Assembly: GCA_964006375.1 (NCBI GenBank)
Contig: OZ023269.1
Location: forward strand, 3,162,001-3,226,000
Reading direction: 5' to 3'
From: Tillus elongatus
Taxonomy: Eukaryota; Arthropoda; Insecta; Coleoptera; Cleridae
DNA length: 64,000 nucleotides
The notes below the pieces were generated by a model. It saw nothing but the letters and a program-made list of their open reading frames with translations, was not told the origin of the DNA and searched no databases. Below are positions 47,239-59,245 of the stretch, one piece after another; the first letter of the stretch is position 1; each line of letters begins with the position of its first letter. Made by a program: the position numbers and the translations under genes.

Positions 47239-47884
47239 TTGTATGTCTGATGCCACCCAAATTATAAGGTATGAACCCACATATTTTTCAGAATTGCATT
47301 AAATATCATGTTTTGCCCTGAGCAGCCACATAACTTTCTTTTAAATTTTAGTAATTTATCTTCTAATTAACTTTTATATAAAATAGAATTTATAGTCTTA
47401 AAAAGCCAATTATGATGAAAAATCACAATAGTCGAGTTTATGATGTATGCTTTAAAAAATCGAGTATAGTAATAGATCAATCACATGTGAAATCGTTAAG
47501 CCAACAGGACATGCAAATTCCCTCACATGAAACAAGCATTCGTCCAAAGTTGTACAGAGATTTTTCCACAGAGCGTAAATACAACAATTCATTGAACACT
47601 GCACAATCGCTTTTGTGATTTTATATTGCTTCTATAGCCTAACATATTTCCACAGCCTTCTCTACGTCAAATACGAGTAGTTAAATACGGATTATGGTGC
47701 TTATTATCTTGGAGTAAACTCAAATTCCAGTTAAAGACTATGTTAGTATGAAGATTGAATATTGTAGTAACAAGAGTTATATAAATCTAGATTTAATTAT
47801 TTAATAATTTGAATACCCAACATAATATAGTTCCTATTATAGGATATTATAGATATAACTCTCTTGATTGATCGACGCGTGACT
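47239..47884. other. No recognisable feature
   Basis: AT-rich; ORF 47412-47618 is unrecognised. Confidence 0.4.
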
Positions 47885-50800
47885 TAGCTACTGCACTCCT
47901 AGAGGCTGGCTCCACGTGCCACCCCTGGCGTGACTGTCGGCAATGGGAATAACGACCAGGGCTGATGGTCTACTAAAATCTCGCTCCTTCTCTTTGCAGG
48001 TGCTAGTGGAATTTTCCTTTACGTGATAGTTAAGGTTTTTCACGCCCGAGGAGGTACCACCCCATGCATCAAGTCCCAACGGACGTTTCCGGTTCTGCTA
48101 TATGAGTCGGTTTCCCTTATAAGCTAAAATTATTATGGCCCCTCCTTGTACAAAAGATTCCAGAGGTAAAATACCCCTCCATTCTGATCTCCGGGAGAGG
48201 GGTGTACAGGGGGCGCCAGCACCAGGATTTAACGTATCCTTCTCAAATATATGTGGCCTAAATTCTAACCTGAACTCCGTCCACCATTTCCTCCAGGCTA
48301 ATATACCCCAACTCCTCTTCCTCACCGAAACCCAAATCAGTGCAAAACAGCCATTAATCACCTTAATTTACCGGGGTATGAGCTCCTTACTACCTTTAGA
48401 TTGCATGGAGGTGTGTGCGTATACGTCCGTGACAATCTACCCTGCACCAGACTCCCAATTTAGAAGCTGGAAGAAAAGACATACTATGGATAAAACTCTC
48501 TCTCTCTCTCAGGGTTGCATTTACCGGTCATCAGTTGCATTTACCGGTCAACTTCTGACAACAACTTTGTCCAGCTCTTTGGCTACCTTTCTGAAAAAAC
48601 CGACCATCTGATTTCTAAATATCCTTCCTCCGAGGTCATTATTCTTGGTGACTTCAATGTCCATTATAAGGAATGGCTATGATCCTCAAAAACCGATCCA
48701 CAAGGGAGAGCAGCGGAGGCCTTTGCAGTCAGCAACTCTTTAGCCAATATGGTTCAGCAGCATACTTACTTCCCTCGCATCCCAACACACAGCTCAAATC
48801 CCTTGGATTTCCTTCTTACTACAAATCCCGAATGCTATAAGATATCAGTCACCGCCCCTCGGTCGCTCAGACCATGGCATGGTCACCGCTTCTTGCGCAA
48901 TGCAACCCGAGGTCACACAGTCATCACACCCATATATCGTTTGGCACTACAACTCCGCGAACTGGGACGAAATGCGAGATTACTCTTCCTAATTTCCATT
49001 GGCGTCTGTCTGCTTCTATCATCCTGACCCCTCCGATATCTCACAAAACGTCACCTAAATTATCCAAGCTGGCATGGAATTATTTATTCCACGTACACAG
49101 AAAACCTCTTCAGCCACTCAAAAGCCCTGGTTCTCTAAATCTTGTGACAAGGCCAGACTTGAAAAATGTCTAAGCTCACAAAACTCTTCTACACAATCCA
49201 AGGCAAGAAAACCGTCAAGATTTTAACGACGCAAGAAACCGCTATGTCCGCATTCTTTCTGAGGAAAAAAAACTGGATTAGTAACCACATCAAAAACAAA
49301 GTCCTCTTAAACTCCAAGGGCAGCAAACCCTTCTGGAGTCTTGGCAAATCTATTGGGAATAATTTCTGCAAGAGCACATTCCCACCTCTTGTCTCAGGGG
49401 ATGAAATTGTTTCTACCGCCCTGGGCAAGGCTGAACTTTTTGCCTCCTTGTTCGCCCGCAATTCTACTCTCGACCCACCTCCAAATGTTCAACCACCAAC
49501 ACTCCCCAATGTCGCGCATAAAATGACGGATATCGTTTTCAAAACTAAAAAGGTAGGAAAGATGCTCTCTTTTCTTAATATCAGGAAAGCCTCTAGCCTT
49601 AACGAGATCCCAGCAATTGTTCTCAAAAAATGCGCACCAGAACTGACTCCTGTCCCGATTCGTCTGTTTCAGACATCTTACAATAGAGGCATATTCCCTA
49701 ATAATTGGAAAACTGTCGAGTGCAACCCGTCCCCAAGAAGGGATCTAGAGCGCTTCCTAGCAACTACAGGCCTATTTCTCTCCTTTCGGTCGTCCCTAAA
49801 ATGATGGAAAAGTATATAAACACCGAATTATTAAAATTTCTTGAAAAACACAGTCTAATCCATGACAGGCCGTATGGATTCCGTCAGCAAAGATCAACTG
49901 CCGACCACCTTTCCTTTGTCACCCATTCTTGGAACAAGTCTATGGAACTACACGGAGAATTCCAGATTGTAGCTTTAGACATATCCAAAGCATTCGACCA
50001 GGTCTGGCACGCATTAATAAACTACCGGCCTATGGCCTACCACCAAAACTCTGTACCTGACAAGCAAACTTCCTCTCCAACCAGAGCATTTCTGTTGTCG
50101 TGGATGGAAATTCCTTTAAACTGTATCCAATTAATGCAGGAGTTCCTCAAGGTTCAGCTTTAGCCCCTACTTGTTTCTTCTCCACATCAATGACCTCCTC
50201 TCTAGCACATCCAACCCAGTTCACAGTTACGCGGACGACAGCACCCTCCACTCCAATATACAATATTCTAAGCCTGTATCTTTGGCCCAACTAGATGAGG
50301 ATCGCAGACTCATGGAGGGTTCTGTCTCCGTGGATCTCCAGAAAATATTAGACTGCGAAAGTAGAAATCTTGTACAATTCAACCCCACCAAATCTCAGTG
50401 TTGCTTTCTTCCTCATAAAAGATACACCAGCCCTAGACCCATCACAATGAACAACCAAGTTATTCAAAGTAATGAGTCCTTTTCACTTGTTGGCATTTCT
50501 GTGGATCGAAATCTCAATTGGCACCAACATGTCACATCAATTGCAGAAGCGGCTGCTAAGAAATTAGGTTTCCTCTTCCGGGCTCCCAAATACTTCTCGC
50601 CAGCTAATCTCTATACATTACATACTTCACAAATAAGGTCAAACCTCGAATACTGCTCCCACATCTGGGGTGCTGCTGCCGCCTCTACACTCGCTATCTT
50701 GGACTCCATTCAGAAGAGAGCTATACGTCTCATTGGTGACCCTATCCTCACCCAAAGGCTGTCATACCTTGCCCACCGACGTGCCGTTGGCGACCTCTCT

Positions 50801-51157
50801 CTCTTTTATAGATATCTGCACGGGCACTGCTCAGAGGAGCTTTCTTCCATAGTTCCTCCACCTGCTGTCCCCAGCAGATCTACTAGGGGAACAGAGCGAA
50901 TGCACCCTTTTACTGTCCAGGTCACCAGACATAGAACATCTGGTTATGCCCGCTCTTTTGTCCCGAGGACTTGCAAGTTGTGGAATTCCTTGCCGGCACA
51001 TGTTTTTCCTTCTCCTCCGAACCTCCAAACCTTCAAGTCCAGAATTAACAAGTTGCCTCTTTTCTCCTTGTCGACACCCGCGGTATGATAGTATTTAGGC
51101 TGTAAGCCCTCGTTGTGTGTTGTTAAAATAAAAAGATAAAAAAATAAATAAATTAAG
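47885..51157 (+). pseudogene. CR1/jockey-type LINE (copy C), longest copy of its family
   Basis: The only copy with the endonuclease. Endonuclease region: FNVSFSNICGLNSNLNSVHH, PQLLFLTETQISA, then LGDFNVHYKEW near 48650 and NPLDFLLTTNPE. RT: KKCAPELTPVPIRLFQTSYN, SNYRPISLLSVVPKMMEKYI, HSLIHDRPYGFRQQRSTAD, motif A VALDISKAFDQVWHA, GVPQGSALAPT, motif C HSYADDSTLH with both Asp intact, thumb LVGISVDRNLNWHQHV and the C-terminal tail. At least five frameshifts break it (for example near 48480, 48600, 49730 and 50163). Upstream non-coding sequence from 47885 is relatively GC-rich and may be the element's 5' UTR. The 3' tail is AAATAAAAAGATAAAAAAAT. Confidence 0.9.
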
Positions 51158-51387
51158 AAATGCAATCGCCCTAGATTAATAATTAAAAACAAAAACAAAA
51201 TAACAAATAAAGCATATCCTTTATACATTGTAAGAGTATTTAAATTGAAATCGAAGTAATATAAATAATAATAAAAAACAAATAACAATAGCACATATAA
51301 AATTATTAAAGTAATAAATCCAAACTTTAATCAATTTATACAGGCACACATTTACAGCGACTTCAGTTAATCCAGTGAAACAAAGCT

Positions 51388-51773
51388 TAAAAAAGTCTGG
51401 ACGCAGCAAGTTCGTTATGGTAGTGAATTTTCATAGAAATGATTTTGCACCAAATATTTTACTATAACTTTTTTTATTGTAACGTAGAAATCTACATTTT
51501 GGTGCATAGTTTAATTTACTGTTTATATCATAAACCTACCTACCAAATTTGGTTACCATAGCTTTTTCATTTTTTGAGAAAACAAAATTCTTAAAGAAAA
51601 CTCAAAAATTTCCCCGAAAACCTGGTCCCATTTTCCTGATTAACGAACTTATCCAAGCTACTTACAAAAGGAAGGCACGCGCCAAATTTGCTCAAAATCG
51701 GCCCATTATCTAAAAAAAATCAAAAGTCGGGATCTCCACAATATTGAATTTTTTCTACGAAAATTCACTAATG
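51388..51773 (-). mobile_element. TA-core element with the array deleted
   Basis: Both ends are present: the reversed 3' hairpin end at 51395 (TGGACGCAGCAAGTTCGTTA) and the 5' hairpin at 51773. The core GGCCCATTATC at 51713 joins directly to AAAAATCAAAAGTCGGGATC, so the (TA)n array plus about 100 bp of its left block are absent. It is homologous to 24225-24716 and 57088-57636. Confidence 0.82.
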
Positions 51774-51779
51774 TAGTTG

Positions 51780-54480
51780 ATTGGATCCGCATTTATATCA
51801 CAATTTTTACTAGTGTTGTTAAAGTTAGAAGTTATGAAGTAGATACGAGATCTAAGCATGAGATTTCACATAGCCTGCAGACAATAGAATAAACATGAGA
51901 ATCTGGAATTAACTCGTAGCGTTATTATGAAAATCTGAGCCAAGATGGCCGGAGCTCCAATCCCATCATTCAGGATACCGCAAAGAAACTTTAAGGGGAT
52001 AATGATTCTACGGCTCAGTAGAGACGTCTCATTCAGGTGCAGTAAGCGACTTTCTTCAGATGCACCTCTTGGGGGATAGACACCATGAATTTTATAGTTG
52101 AGTTATTTCATAAAACTTCAATTCACTCTTTCAAGGGCGGAAATATGGCACCTGTAATAAGAATTCCATACTAGGCAGCAGTATTCAAGCCTAGACCTCA
52201 TGTATGCATAAAATAATGATTTCAGGGCCTGCGCACTTGTAAAGTGACTGCAATTTCTTATAAGGAAACCCAACATTCGTAAAACCGAGAGGATAGTACT
52301 TGAAATGTGCTAACTAAAGAAAAGCTGAGGGTCAAATATAACCCCCAAATTGGCAATCTTGGTGCTCCATCCTTGAATATTAGTTTTGGAATACGTGTAG
52401 TCGTAACGAAAATACTGCTTTTTCCTGGTAAATGACATGGCTTTACACTCAGTTATATTCATGTCCAGGTAGTTTTCTTCACACTCCAAGTTGAACAAAA
52501 TAAGGTGCACAAATGTCAGCTTATTTTGTTCAACTTGGAGTGCATCGCAATCTTCCAGAGAATCAATCTGTGTATATATCTTCAAATAATCAGCAAAACG
52601 CAGCTTGCCGCACTCAAAAGTCGCAAGTAAGTCATTTATGAAAATCTGTAAAAGCAAAGGACCCAAGTTTGAACCTTGAGGAACCCCAGACCTTGCAACA
52701 ATGTTTTAGAAATGGTGACCACGGTAGACTACGTACTGAGTTATGTTTTGGAGATAGGAACGAAAAATATTAACCACTTGAGAGGAGTACCCTAGCCTGT
52801 CCAGATTCTACAGAATTCTCTCGTGGTTAATTCTGTCGAAGGCGTTTGAAAAGTCTGTGTAGATTACATCGAGCTGGCCTTGTACATCCAAAACGTTGGA
52901 AATATATTGTGTAATCACGATGAGATTGTTGCAAGTGGAACGATTAGACACAAAATCGTGCTGGAAGGAAGTAACTTTTGATGGAAGAATAGACAAAGCT
53001 ATATAAATACATGTCAAATACCTCTGCGAAAATAGAAAGTCTTGCAGTTGACCGGTAATTCGGAATTTCAGATCGGCTACTGCTCTTGTGTACAAATGTA
53101 ATCCTGGAAATCCGCATGTCTGGAGTGACCTATTAAATATATAAGATAGAAGACCCAGGAAAACACAACAAGAGTCCCCAACAAGGAAGCTTGGTGCCTG
53201 GTCATGGCCTGAAGTGAAGGTATTTTTAATTTTTTTTTAATAGATGCCTTAATAATGTCGTATGAAATCTTAGTAAGACAGGTGGTGGGATTATAGGGGT
53301 AGCTTTTAGAATCTTCGCCAGCAGTAGGGAAACCGGGCGAGTATACGTTGTCAAAATAGCGCGAAAAACCGCTTAGAATTGAAGTAGCATTATCTAGTGT
53401 AGCCCTCTGAAACGACATTACCCCCAGGAATCCTCAAACATCCCGCACTTCTCTGAAAATATGCCCAAAAGGTTTTCGAGTCTTCTGAAATTGATTTCTC
53501 AACCTCCTTGATGTAGTTGCTGTGAGCTTGCCCTATTTTGCACTTTACTAAACATCTTAGATTTTTGAAATTAATGTAAGGGGTAGAGTCAGGGGCTCGA
53601 CTGTATTCCCTAACAGCACGTTCCCTTTGACTAATAATCTTGATGATATCTGAAGTAAACCACGAAGGGTAACCATGGCTACGTGGAGAATACAGGGGAA
53701 TCTAAAAATGGAAACAGCGGTAGATAGAATCATAAAACAAAGAGGAGACCAAATTGACATCCAACAATGAATACAAATATGACAAATCTATTGATCACAG
53801 TGCATCATATAGTAGGGTGTAATTTGCTTTATGAAAATTATGACGCGATGGAAGCTTATTAACCCTAAATTTTTAAAAATATGCTTTATCGTAATCAATT
53901 GAGACAGACAGTGGGGGATGCTGTGTATCCACCTCAACCATTGGACATGTATCAAGTGCTACATAACAACCCGTATTACTCATGACAAGATCCAATAACC
54001 CCTGATTCTAATTGAAAAGAGTAGTAAACTGTTTCAGCCCCACAAATTCCAGGAACTCATCTAGTGATTTCGGTTTAGCATTCACATGATCAGATGGGAC
54101 ATATGACAGAGCATTGAAATCTCCTACAATAAATACATTTTCCTTATCTAAAATACTATTCTCAAGTAGATCTATAAAAACATAAAAATCTGAGGCCGGT
54201 ATTTTGGGCGGCACATAAACGTTAAAAATATAATAGGTAATACCATTGTTGAAGAACTCGATACAAACTATATCAATACAAGGAGTACATGAACAAAATT
54301 AACGATAAACATAAAAACTTAAAACTAAACAAATTTTTTATTGCAATCAGTACACCGCCACCACAAGATCTGTGTGCAACGGAGGATAAACGGTCAGATC
54401 CCACAACACAATATACTCAATTTATTCCATGATTTAGGCGTGCAGTGTATAATCACCTGTTCCAAACTGTACAAAATTTG
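51780..54480 (-). pseudogene. Non-LTR retrotransposon (distinct family), broken
   Basis: Minus order: endonuclease from about 54480 (SDRLSSVAHRSCGGGVLIAI, FNVYVPPKIPASDF, VFIVGDFNAL), linker (HGYPSWFTSDIIKIISQRER, HSNYIKEVEKSISEDSKTFW), RT (ILPSKVTSFQHDFVSNRSTC, motif A VIYTDFSNAFDRINH, GFLKVQTWVLCF-like stretch out of frame, LLLQIFINDLLATF, motif C LRFADYLKIY where FADD is expected), thumb (IANLGVIFDPQLFFS) and a tail to about 51780. Stops and shifts are numerous. It belongs to the jockey/CR1-like group but is not the family of copies A-D. Confidence 0.87.
52482..52542. repeat. Perfect 23-bp inverted repeat inside RT
   Basis: CACTCCAAGTTGAACAAAAT at 52482-52501, plus three more bases, pairs exactly with 52520-52542 across a 15-bp spacer. 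It lies in the minus-strand RT just after the catalytic box, where the family would be expected to encode unrelated residues on the two sides. Confidence 0.92.
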
Positions 54481-54955
54481 TAACAATGTGAAAAACAAAG
54501 ACACTAAGCGCGCAGTACTTTAGAAACTAAAACTGTAAATCATCCTTGTTTAGCAAATGAATAGTGTATAAATCATTTTCGTTAAAGTTTCGTGTACAAA
54601 GAGATGTCCTGTCTCCCTGAATGATAACTTACCATGAAAAACAAAATAAAGATCGTGTGGGAGTGATCTATATCCGCAAAGTACAATCACGTACTTGCTT
54701 TATGTCACTCCCACTTAGTATTTTCACATTGTTACCTCCCGGTTCCTGATAAAGCACTTCTAAATCTTCCATTGCAAGTAAGAAATTATCAGCTGATCAT
54801 GTCAACTTAGCAAACATATCAACCTTCAAGAAGCGTGTACATATACTGCAGGTTAAAATTCATGATACATTTTTAGTTGGGGGCACAAGGACCGCAGTGT
54901 AACCTTGACATTGTGGAGCAGCTTGAAAAACCCTCGATGTGCTAAATCTAATTAA
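54481..54955. other. No recognisable feature
   Basis: Nothing supportable. Confidence 0.4.
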
Positions 54956-55051
54956 TTGTTTTAGCGAATTTTCGTAGAAAAAATTCACTATTAAGCAGAT
55001 CGCGACTTTCAAATGTTGAAAGAATTTCTTTAAATGAGTTGGAACTAGGCC

Positions 55052-56460
55052 AGTAGGTGAGTAGGGCGGTTCCAAATCACCTTTTTACCTTCAGAGCTAC
55101 TGCGCATGTGTGTAACGTCAGGGTTCCGAAACAAGACGGTGGGTTGGGTAGAGAAAAGAGGTCTAACCTGAGATGACGCAATCCAAGCTGGCGGCTAAGA
55201 CGGCTGACCTGAAGTAAAGAATAAGAAGAAGAAGAAGATAGAGGGAAAGATCTCTGACTTAAGGAATTTAAATAAGAAGGCTCAACATGTTAATTTAAGT
55301 AGTAATGACGTATGCAAATGTGGCAACTGGCGCTTTTGGTTTAGAGGGCAAGTGTGGAGTATCATTTGACTATTTTTGATGAGTAGTATATTATATATAG
55401 ATAAAATTGGCAACAAAATGCTAGCTGCAAGGGGCAGGGTGCTCGCAGCAATCTCGTTATCTGACTTCTTATCAGTGTTTGCATGTGGCAGGTTTTAATA
55501 ACAGCTTGTTACACTCCTGAAACCGTTCTTCAAAAAGGCTCCCTTGTTTACATTGTTTCGTGCGCAATTACCATAATATCCTATGTATTTTGAAGATTCT
55601 CGGTGGTTCAGGGGTAAGAACGTGTGCCTCTGAACGGAAGGGTACTGGGTTCGATCCCAGGGTTCTCCTTGCACTTTTACAGTACAAACAGTAACATTAA
55701 CATCAACCGAGGTTCTGGCATTGTATTTGAGCAAGTTGAATGTCTGCACGTTCTGCCCTTAGGAGGGGGCGTAAATCCGTCGGTCCCGTGTCCATGCACA
55801 CACACAACCTATTTATTTTGTTTATTAAACAGATTTTTGACCTATTTTCTCACAAGAGGCAATGTATTTTCAAACACACGTTAAATAATCAATAATAATA
55901 ATAAGTTAGCATAAAAGATTATGTGTTTCAGTTAGGTTAGTACGTTTTAAATTTGAAGTAGTTACAATAAGTTGTAGTTATGAAAAATGGTGAAGAGCAG
56001 TAGAAAACGAAAATCTGCTATCAAAGATGTTAGCGGCGTTAAACATGCCCTCTAAACCAAAAATTAAACAAAGTTGGTTTGCGCATGAGCCAGTTGCCAT
56101 AATTAAATTCTACTCATCGAGACGAGTAAAATGATAACGTACGCTATACCTCTAAGCCTAAAACTAAAAAAGTTCGTTTGCGCCGGCACCAGTTCCCATA
56201 TTTGCATACGTCATTACTATTGATATCAACATATTGGATCTTCTTATCTTAATTTCTCAAGTCAGAGATTTTCCTATCAATCTTTTTCTTCTTCTTATTT
56301 TTTCAGGTCAGTCATCTTAGCCGCCATCTTGGATTACATCGTGTCAGGTTAGACCTCTTTTACTTCTCTATCCAACCCGCCGTCGTGTATCGTCACTCTG
56401 AAGTTACTAATTCACGTCGGGAGGGAAAAAGGTACTCTTAGAACCACCCCCACTCTACTG
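55052..56460. mobile_element. Foldback DNA element with about 280-bp inverted ends, hAT-like
   Basis: The left (about 55052-55345) and right (about 56170-56460) ends are inverted copies; both contain a GGTTAGACCTC/GAGGTCTAACC block, the GATGACGCAATCCAAGCTGG-type segment, a GAA-rich tract and CATATTTGCATACGTC-type sequence. The outermost bases are AGTAG and CTACT(G). Flanks ACTAGGCC and CTTAGGCC agree at 6 of 8 positions, compatible with an old 8-bp hAT-type duplication. No transposase. A SINE lies inside. Confidence 0.72.
55594..55797 (+). mobile_element. tRNA-derived SINE (family 1), copy d, 3'-truncated
   Basis: Good A box (CGGTGGTTCAGGGGTAAG) and B box (GGGTTCGATCCC), body to GTCCCGTGTCCATGCA, then a short CA run. 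The last third of the body seen in copy c is missing. Confidence 0.85.
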
Positions 56461-56507
56461 CTTAGGCCCCTAGATCACATATCCGGGGTAAGTTTCATTT
56501 TTTATAT

Positions 56508-56510
<3 letters not shown>

Positions 56511-56595
<85 letters not shown>
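56511..56595. repeat. (TA)n array
   Basis: About 85 bp of TA. Confidence 0.95.
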
Positions 56596-56600
<5 letters not shown>

Positions 56601-57087
56601 ATGACCCACAAAAAATAATGGGTCGATTTTGATCAAATTTGGTAACTTCCGTTTGCAGGTGGCTTGGATAAGTTCGTTAGATTTAGAGCTCTAACTTAAA
56701 AGAAAATAAAGTTAGATATGTGTTCGGGCTCATTTGAAGAAGTTTTTCAAAATTCAAAAGTCGTTATCTCGCATTTGTTGATTTTTCTACGGAAATTCAC
56801 TGGAGGTACGGAAAAAGTTACAATTATGTGCAAAACATGGATCAAAGTAACCCTCAATGACTGTACTAAAAGAGCGTTAAATCTAAAAATCATTTAAACG
56901 CATATTTTTCTTAGGGAATTTTCGTATAAAAATCCACCAACGACGAGAAAAAAATCGGACAAACGCACAAGCCCATAAGATGAAAATATTGTTTGTTAAA
57001 CAAATTCCACTGAATACTACAGACAAACCCATCTTTTCTTGTCTCAAAAGTATAGAGAGGTACCAGAAATATTACTATAAAAATGTC

Positions 57088-57217
57088 ATTTTTTAGTGAA
57101 TTTTCGTGGAAAAAATTCACAAATAGGGAGATCCCGACTTTTGAATTTTGAAAAAATTTTTGTAAATGAGCGCAACTAGGACCCCTAGAACCCATATCCG
57201 GGGTCAGTTTCAATTTT

Positions 57218-57296
<79 letters not shown>

Positions 57297-57636
57297 CACA
57301 CCGATAACTAAAAAAATAATGGGCCGATTTAAATAAAATTTGGCATGCACCTTCCTTTTCTAAATGGCTTCGATGAGTTCGTTAGTCAGGAAAATCGGAC
57401 GAGGTTTTCCGGAAAAATGTTGAGTTTTCATTCGAAAAAAATATTTATCTCAAAAAATAAAAAACTATGATAACCAAATTTGGTAGGTAGGTTCACGATA
57501 TAAAAAGTAAACTATACACCAAAATTTAGATTTATATGTTACAAGAAAAAAGTTATAATAAAATATTTTGCGCCAGATCATTTCTATGAAAATTCACTAC
57601 CATAACGCACTTGCTACGTCCAGGCTTTTTTTTTCT
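57088..57636 (+). mobile_element. TA-core element, full length, short subtype
   Basis: The 5' hairpin (TAGTGAATTTTCGTGG) at 57093, GGGAGATCCCGACTTTTGAA, CCCCTAGAACCCATATCCGG, TA 57224-57292, core (TATCACACCGATAACT, ATGGGCCGATTT, AATCGGACGAGGTTTTCCGG, GATAACCAAATTTGGTAGG) and 3' end (GAAAATTCACTACCATAACG, GCACTTGCTACGT, T-run). Nearly collinear with 24225-24716, so these two copies and the subtype without an array define the family ends. Confidence 0.86.
57224..57292. repeat. (TA)n array
   Basis: About 69 bp of pure TA. Confidence 0.95.
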
Positions 57637-57885
57637 GAAAACGTCACACTGACGATATAAACCGTCAAAACGGATAAGTGTAAACTAAGGTTTTGGGCAT
57701 GACGTATGGTAAATGAAATGGCTGTAACAGAGCCCTAGATTTTTGTTTCAAGTGTTATTATTCTTCATTGTATAAAATATTTGAAGAAAATCCATTTCAA
57801 GTAGAAATTATTTGCTATGCTAAAGCATAAGTTCACAGACGAGCTTATAACCCGTTTATTACAACATAACTGTCATCTGATCCAT

Positions 57886-58300
57886 AGCCGAGTTCGTTAG
57901 AGCGCGGGTATGGTACTTAAACTCAGGGATGACGCGGGTTCAAATCCTAAAAGAGTGTTTAGCTTTTCAATTTTTTTAATTTAATTTTTTTAACGTTATA
58001 TGACCATATTATGTAATTTCAATGCATTTTTAGAGAATTCGTATAGAAAAAATTCATTAACGAGATGAGAATACTTAAGATGCTTATTTCAAATTTTTAA
58101 AGCAGATAAGGTTGTTTTTGTTGCTTCAGCTTGGTTAAACCATTCCATGCTTAATACTGTGGCCTTGCAACGGTTTGTTTTCTTCTCTGTGAAACGGTTT
58201 AGCTTTTTGCGGCATCGTCAACTAAAAGAAAAATTTCTTTGTGGATCCGCAGAAGAAGTCTACGTCTGTATTTAGATCAGATTGTATACATTTTAATTTA
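57886..58300 (+). mobile_element. tRNA-derived SINE-like repeat (family 2), copy b
   Basis: The head has ATAGCCGAGTTCGTTAGAGC (A box) and CGCGGGTTCAAATCC (consensus B box). The body shares GGTTGTTTTTGTTGCTTCAG, TTTGTTTTCTTCTCTGTG and GTCTGTATTTAGATCAG with 36.6-37.06 kb. TA-core-type AT-rich sequence follows to 58577. Confidence 0.65.
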
Positions 58301-58577
58301 CTCCATTAGCAAATTTTCATTTACAAAATTTTCTTATAATAGCAAATTTTCTTACAAAATTTTTATCGAATGTCCTTGGAAGAAAAAATTTTCGTCATTT
58401 TCTTGAAGGAGAAATTTGTTTGAGAAAATATTTGGCGAAGTAGCGAAGGAAAAATTTGTTTAACGAAATTGGTGAAATATGTTTTAATACATTTTTGTGC
58501 AAAACAATTGTTCAGGGAAACCTTTGTGAAAAATATTTTATCGATTTTTGGACAATTACTGTTTTGTACCAACTTTT

Positions 58578-58705
58578 AGTGAATTTTTATGTAAAAAAAT
58601 TCACTAATAGAGAGGTATCGATGGTGAGACTTTGCAAATGTTTTCAAATGAGCGCAAACTAGGACCCCTAGAACCCATATCCGGGGTCAGTTTCAATTTT
58701 TATAT

Positions 58706-58795
<90 letters not shown>

Positions 58796-59245
58796 CCAAC
58801 TGATAACTCAAAAAATAATTAACCTATTTTGATGAAACTCCGCAAGTACCTTTCTTTTATTAATGGCTTGGATGAGTTTGTTGACCAGGAAAATCCAACA
58901 AGGTTTTCCGGAAAAATTTTGAGTTTTCTTTCAAAAAAAAATTTATTTTTTATTTTAATGAAATTTGATGGATATATTGCCTTGCGAAAGACCTTCCTAT
59001 GCACCAAAACTCAACTTACTAAGTTTATGAAAAATTGAGTTATTTAAAAAAAATTTTTTAGAAAACATTTTTTTCTCCGAAAATTACAAAGATGAAATTT
59101 GGTGGATACGTTGCCTTAGGAAGGACCTTAATACATACCAAAATTGAATTTTCTAAGTTTATAGAAAACTTAGTTATTTAAATTTGAAACATTTAATAAA
59201 AATTCACTACCATAACGCACTTGCTGCGTCCCGAACTTTTTTTCG
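58578..59245 (+). mobile_element. TA-core element, full length, medium subtype
   Basis: The 5' hairpin (TAGTGAATTTTTATGT), AATAGAGAGGTATCGATGG, CCCCTAGAACCCATATCC, compound array 58709-58793, core (CAACTGATAACTCAAAAAAT, GGCTTGGATGAGTTTGTTG) with the same duplicated TTTTTTCTCCGAAAATT segment as 5841-6581, and 3' end AAAATTCACTACCATAACGC with hairpin and T-run. The terminal CCCGAAC after the hairpin is shared with the 5.5 and 6.5 kb ends. Confidence 0.85.
58709..58793. repeat. (TA)n-(TG)n compound array
   Basis: About 51 bp of TA followed by about 17 TG units. Confidence 0.95.

Larger units (their letters stand above)
54959..56690 (+). mobile_element. TA-core element split by a foldback insertion
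   Basis: The 5' block starts at 54959 (TAGCGAATTTTCGTAG hairpin) and runs to AACTAGGC at 55050, is interrupted by 55052-56460, and resumes with TAGGCCCCTAGATCACATAT, TA 56511-56595 and part of the core (AAAAAATAATGGGTCG, GGCTTGGATAAGTTCGTTAG) to about 56690. A reversed 5' block follows at 56695-56805. 56806-57087 holds nothing recognised. Confidence 0.8.
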
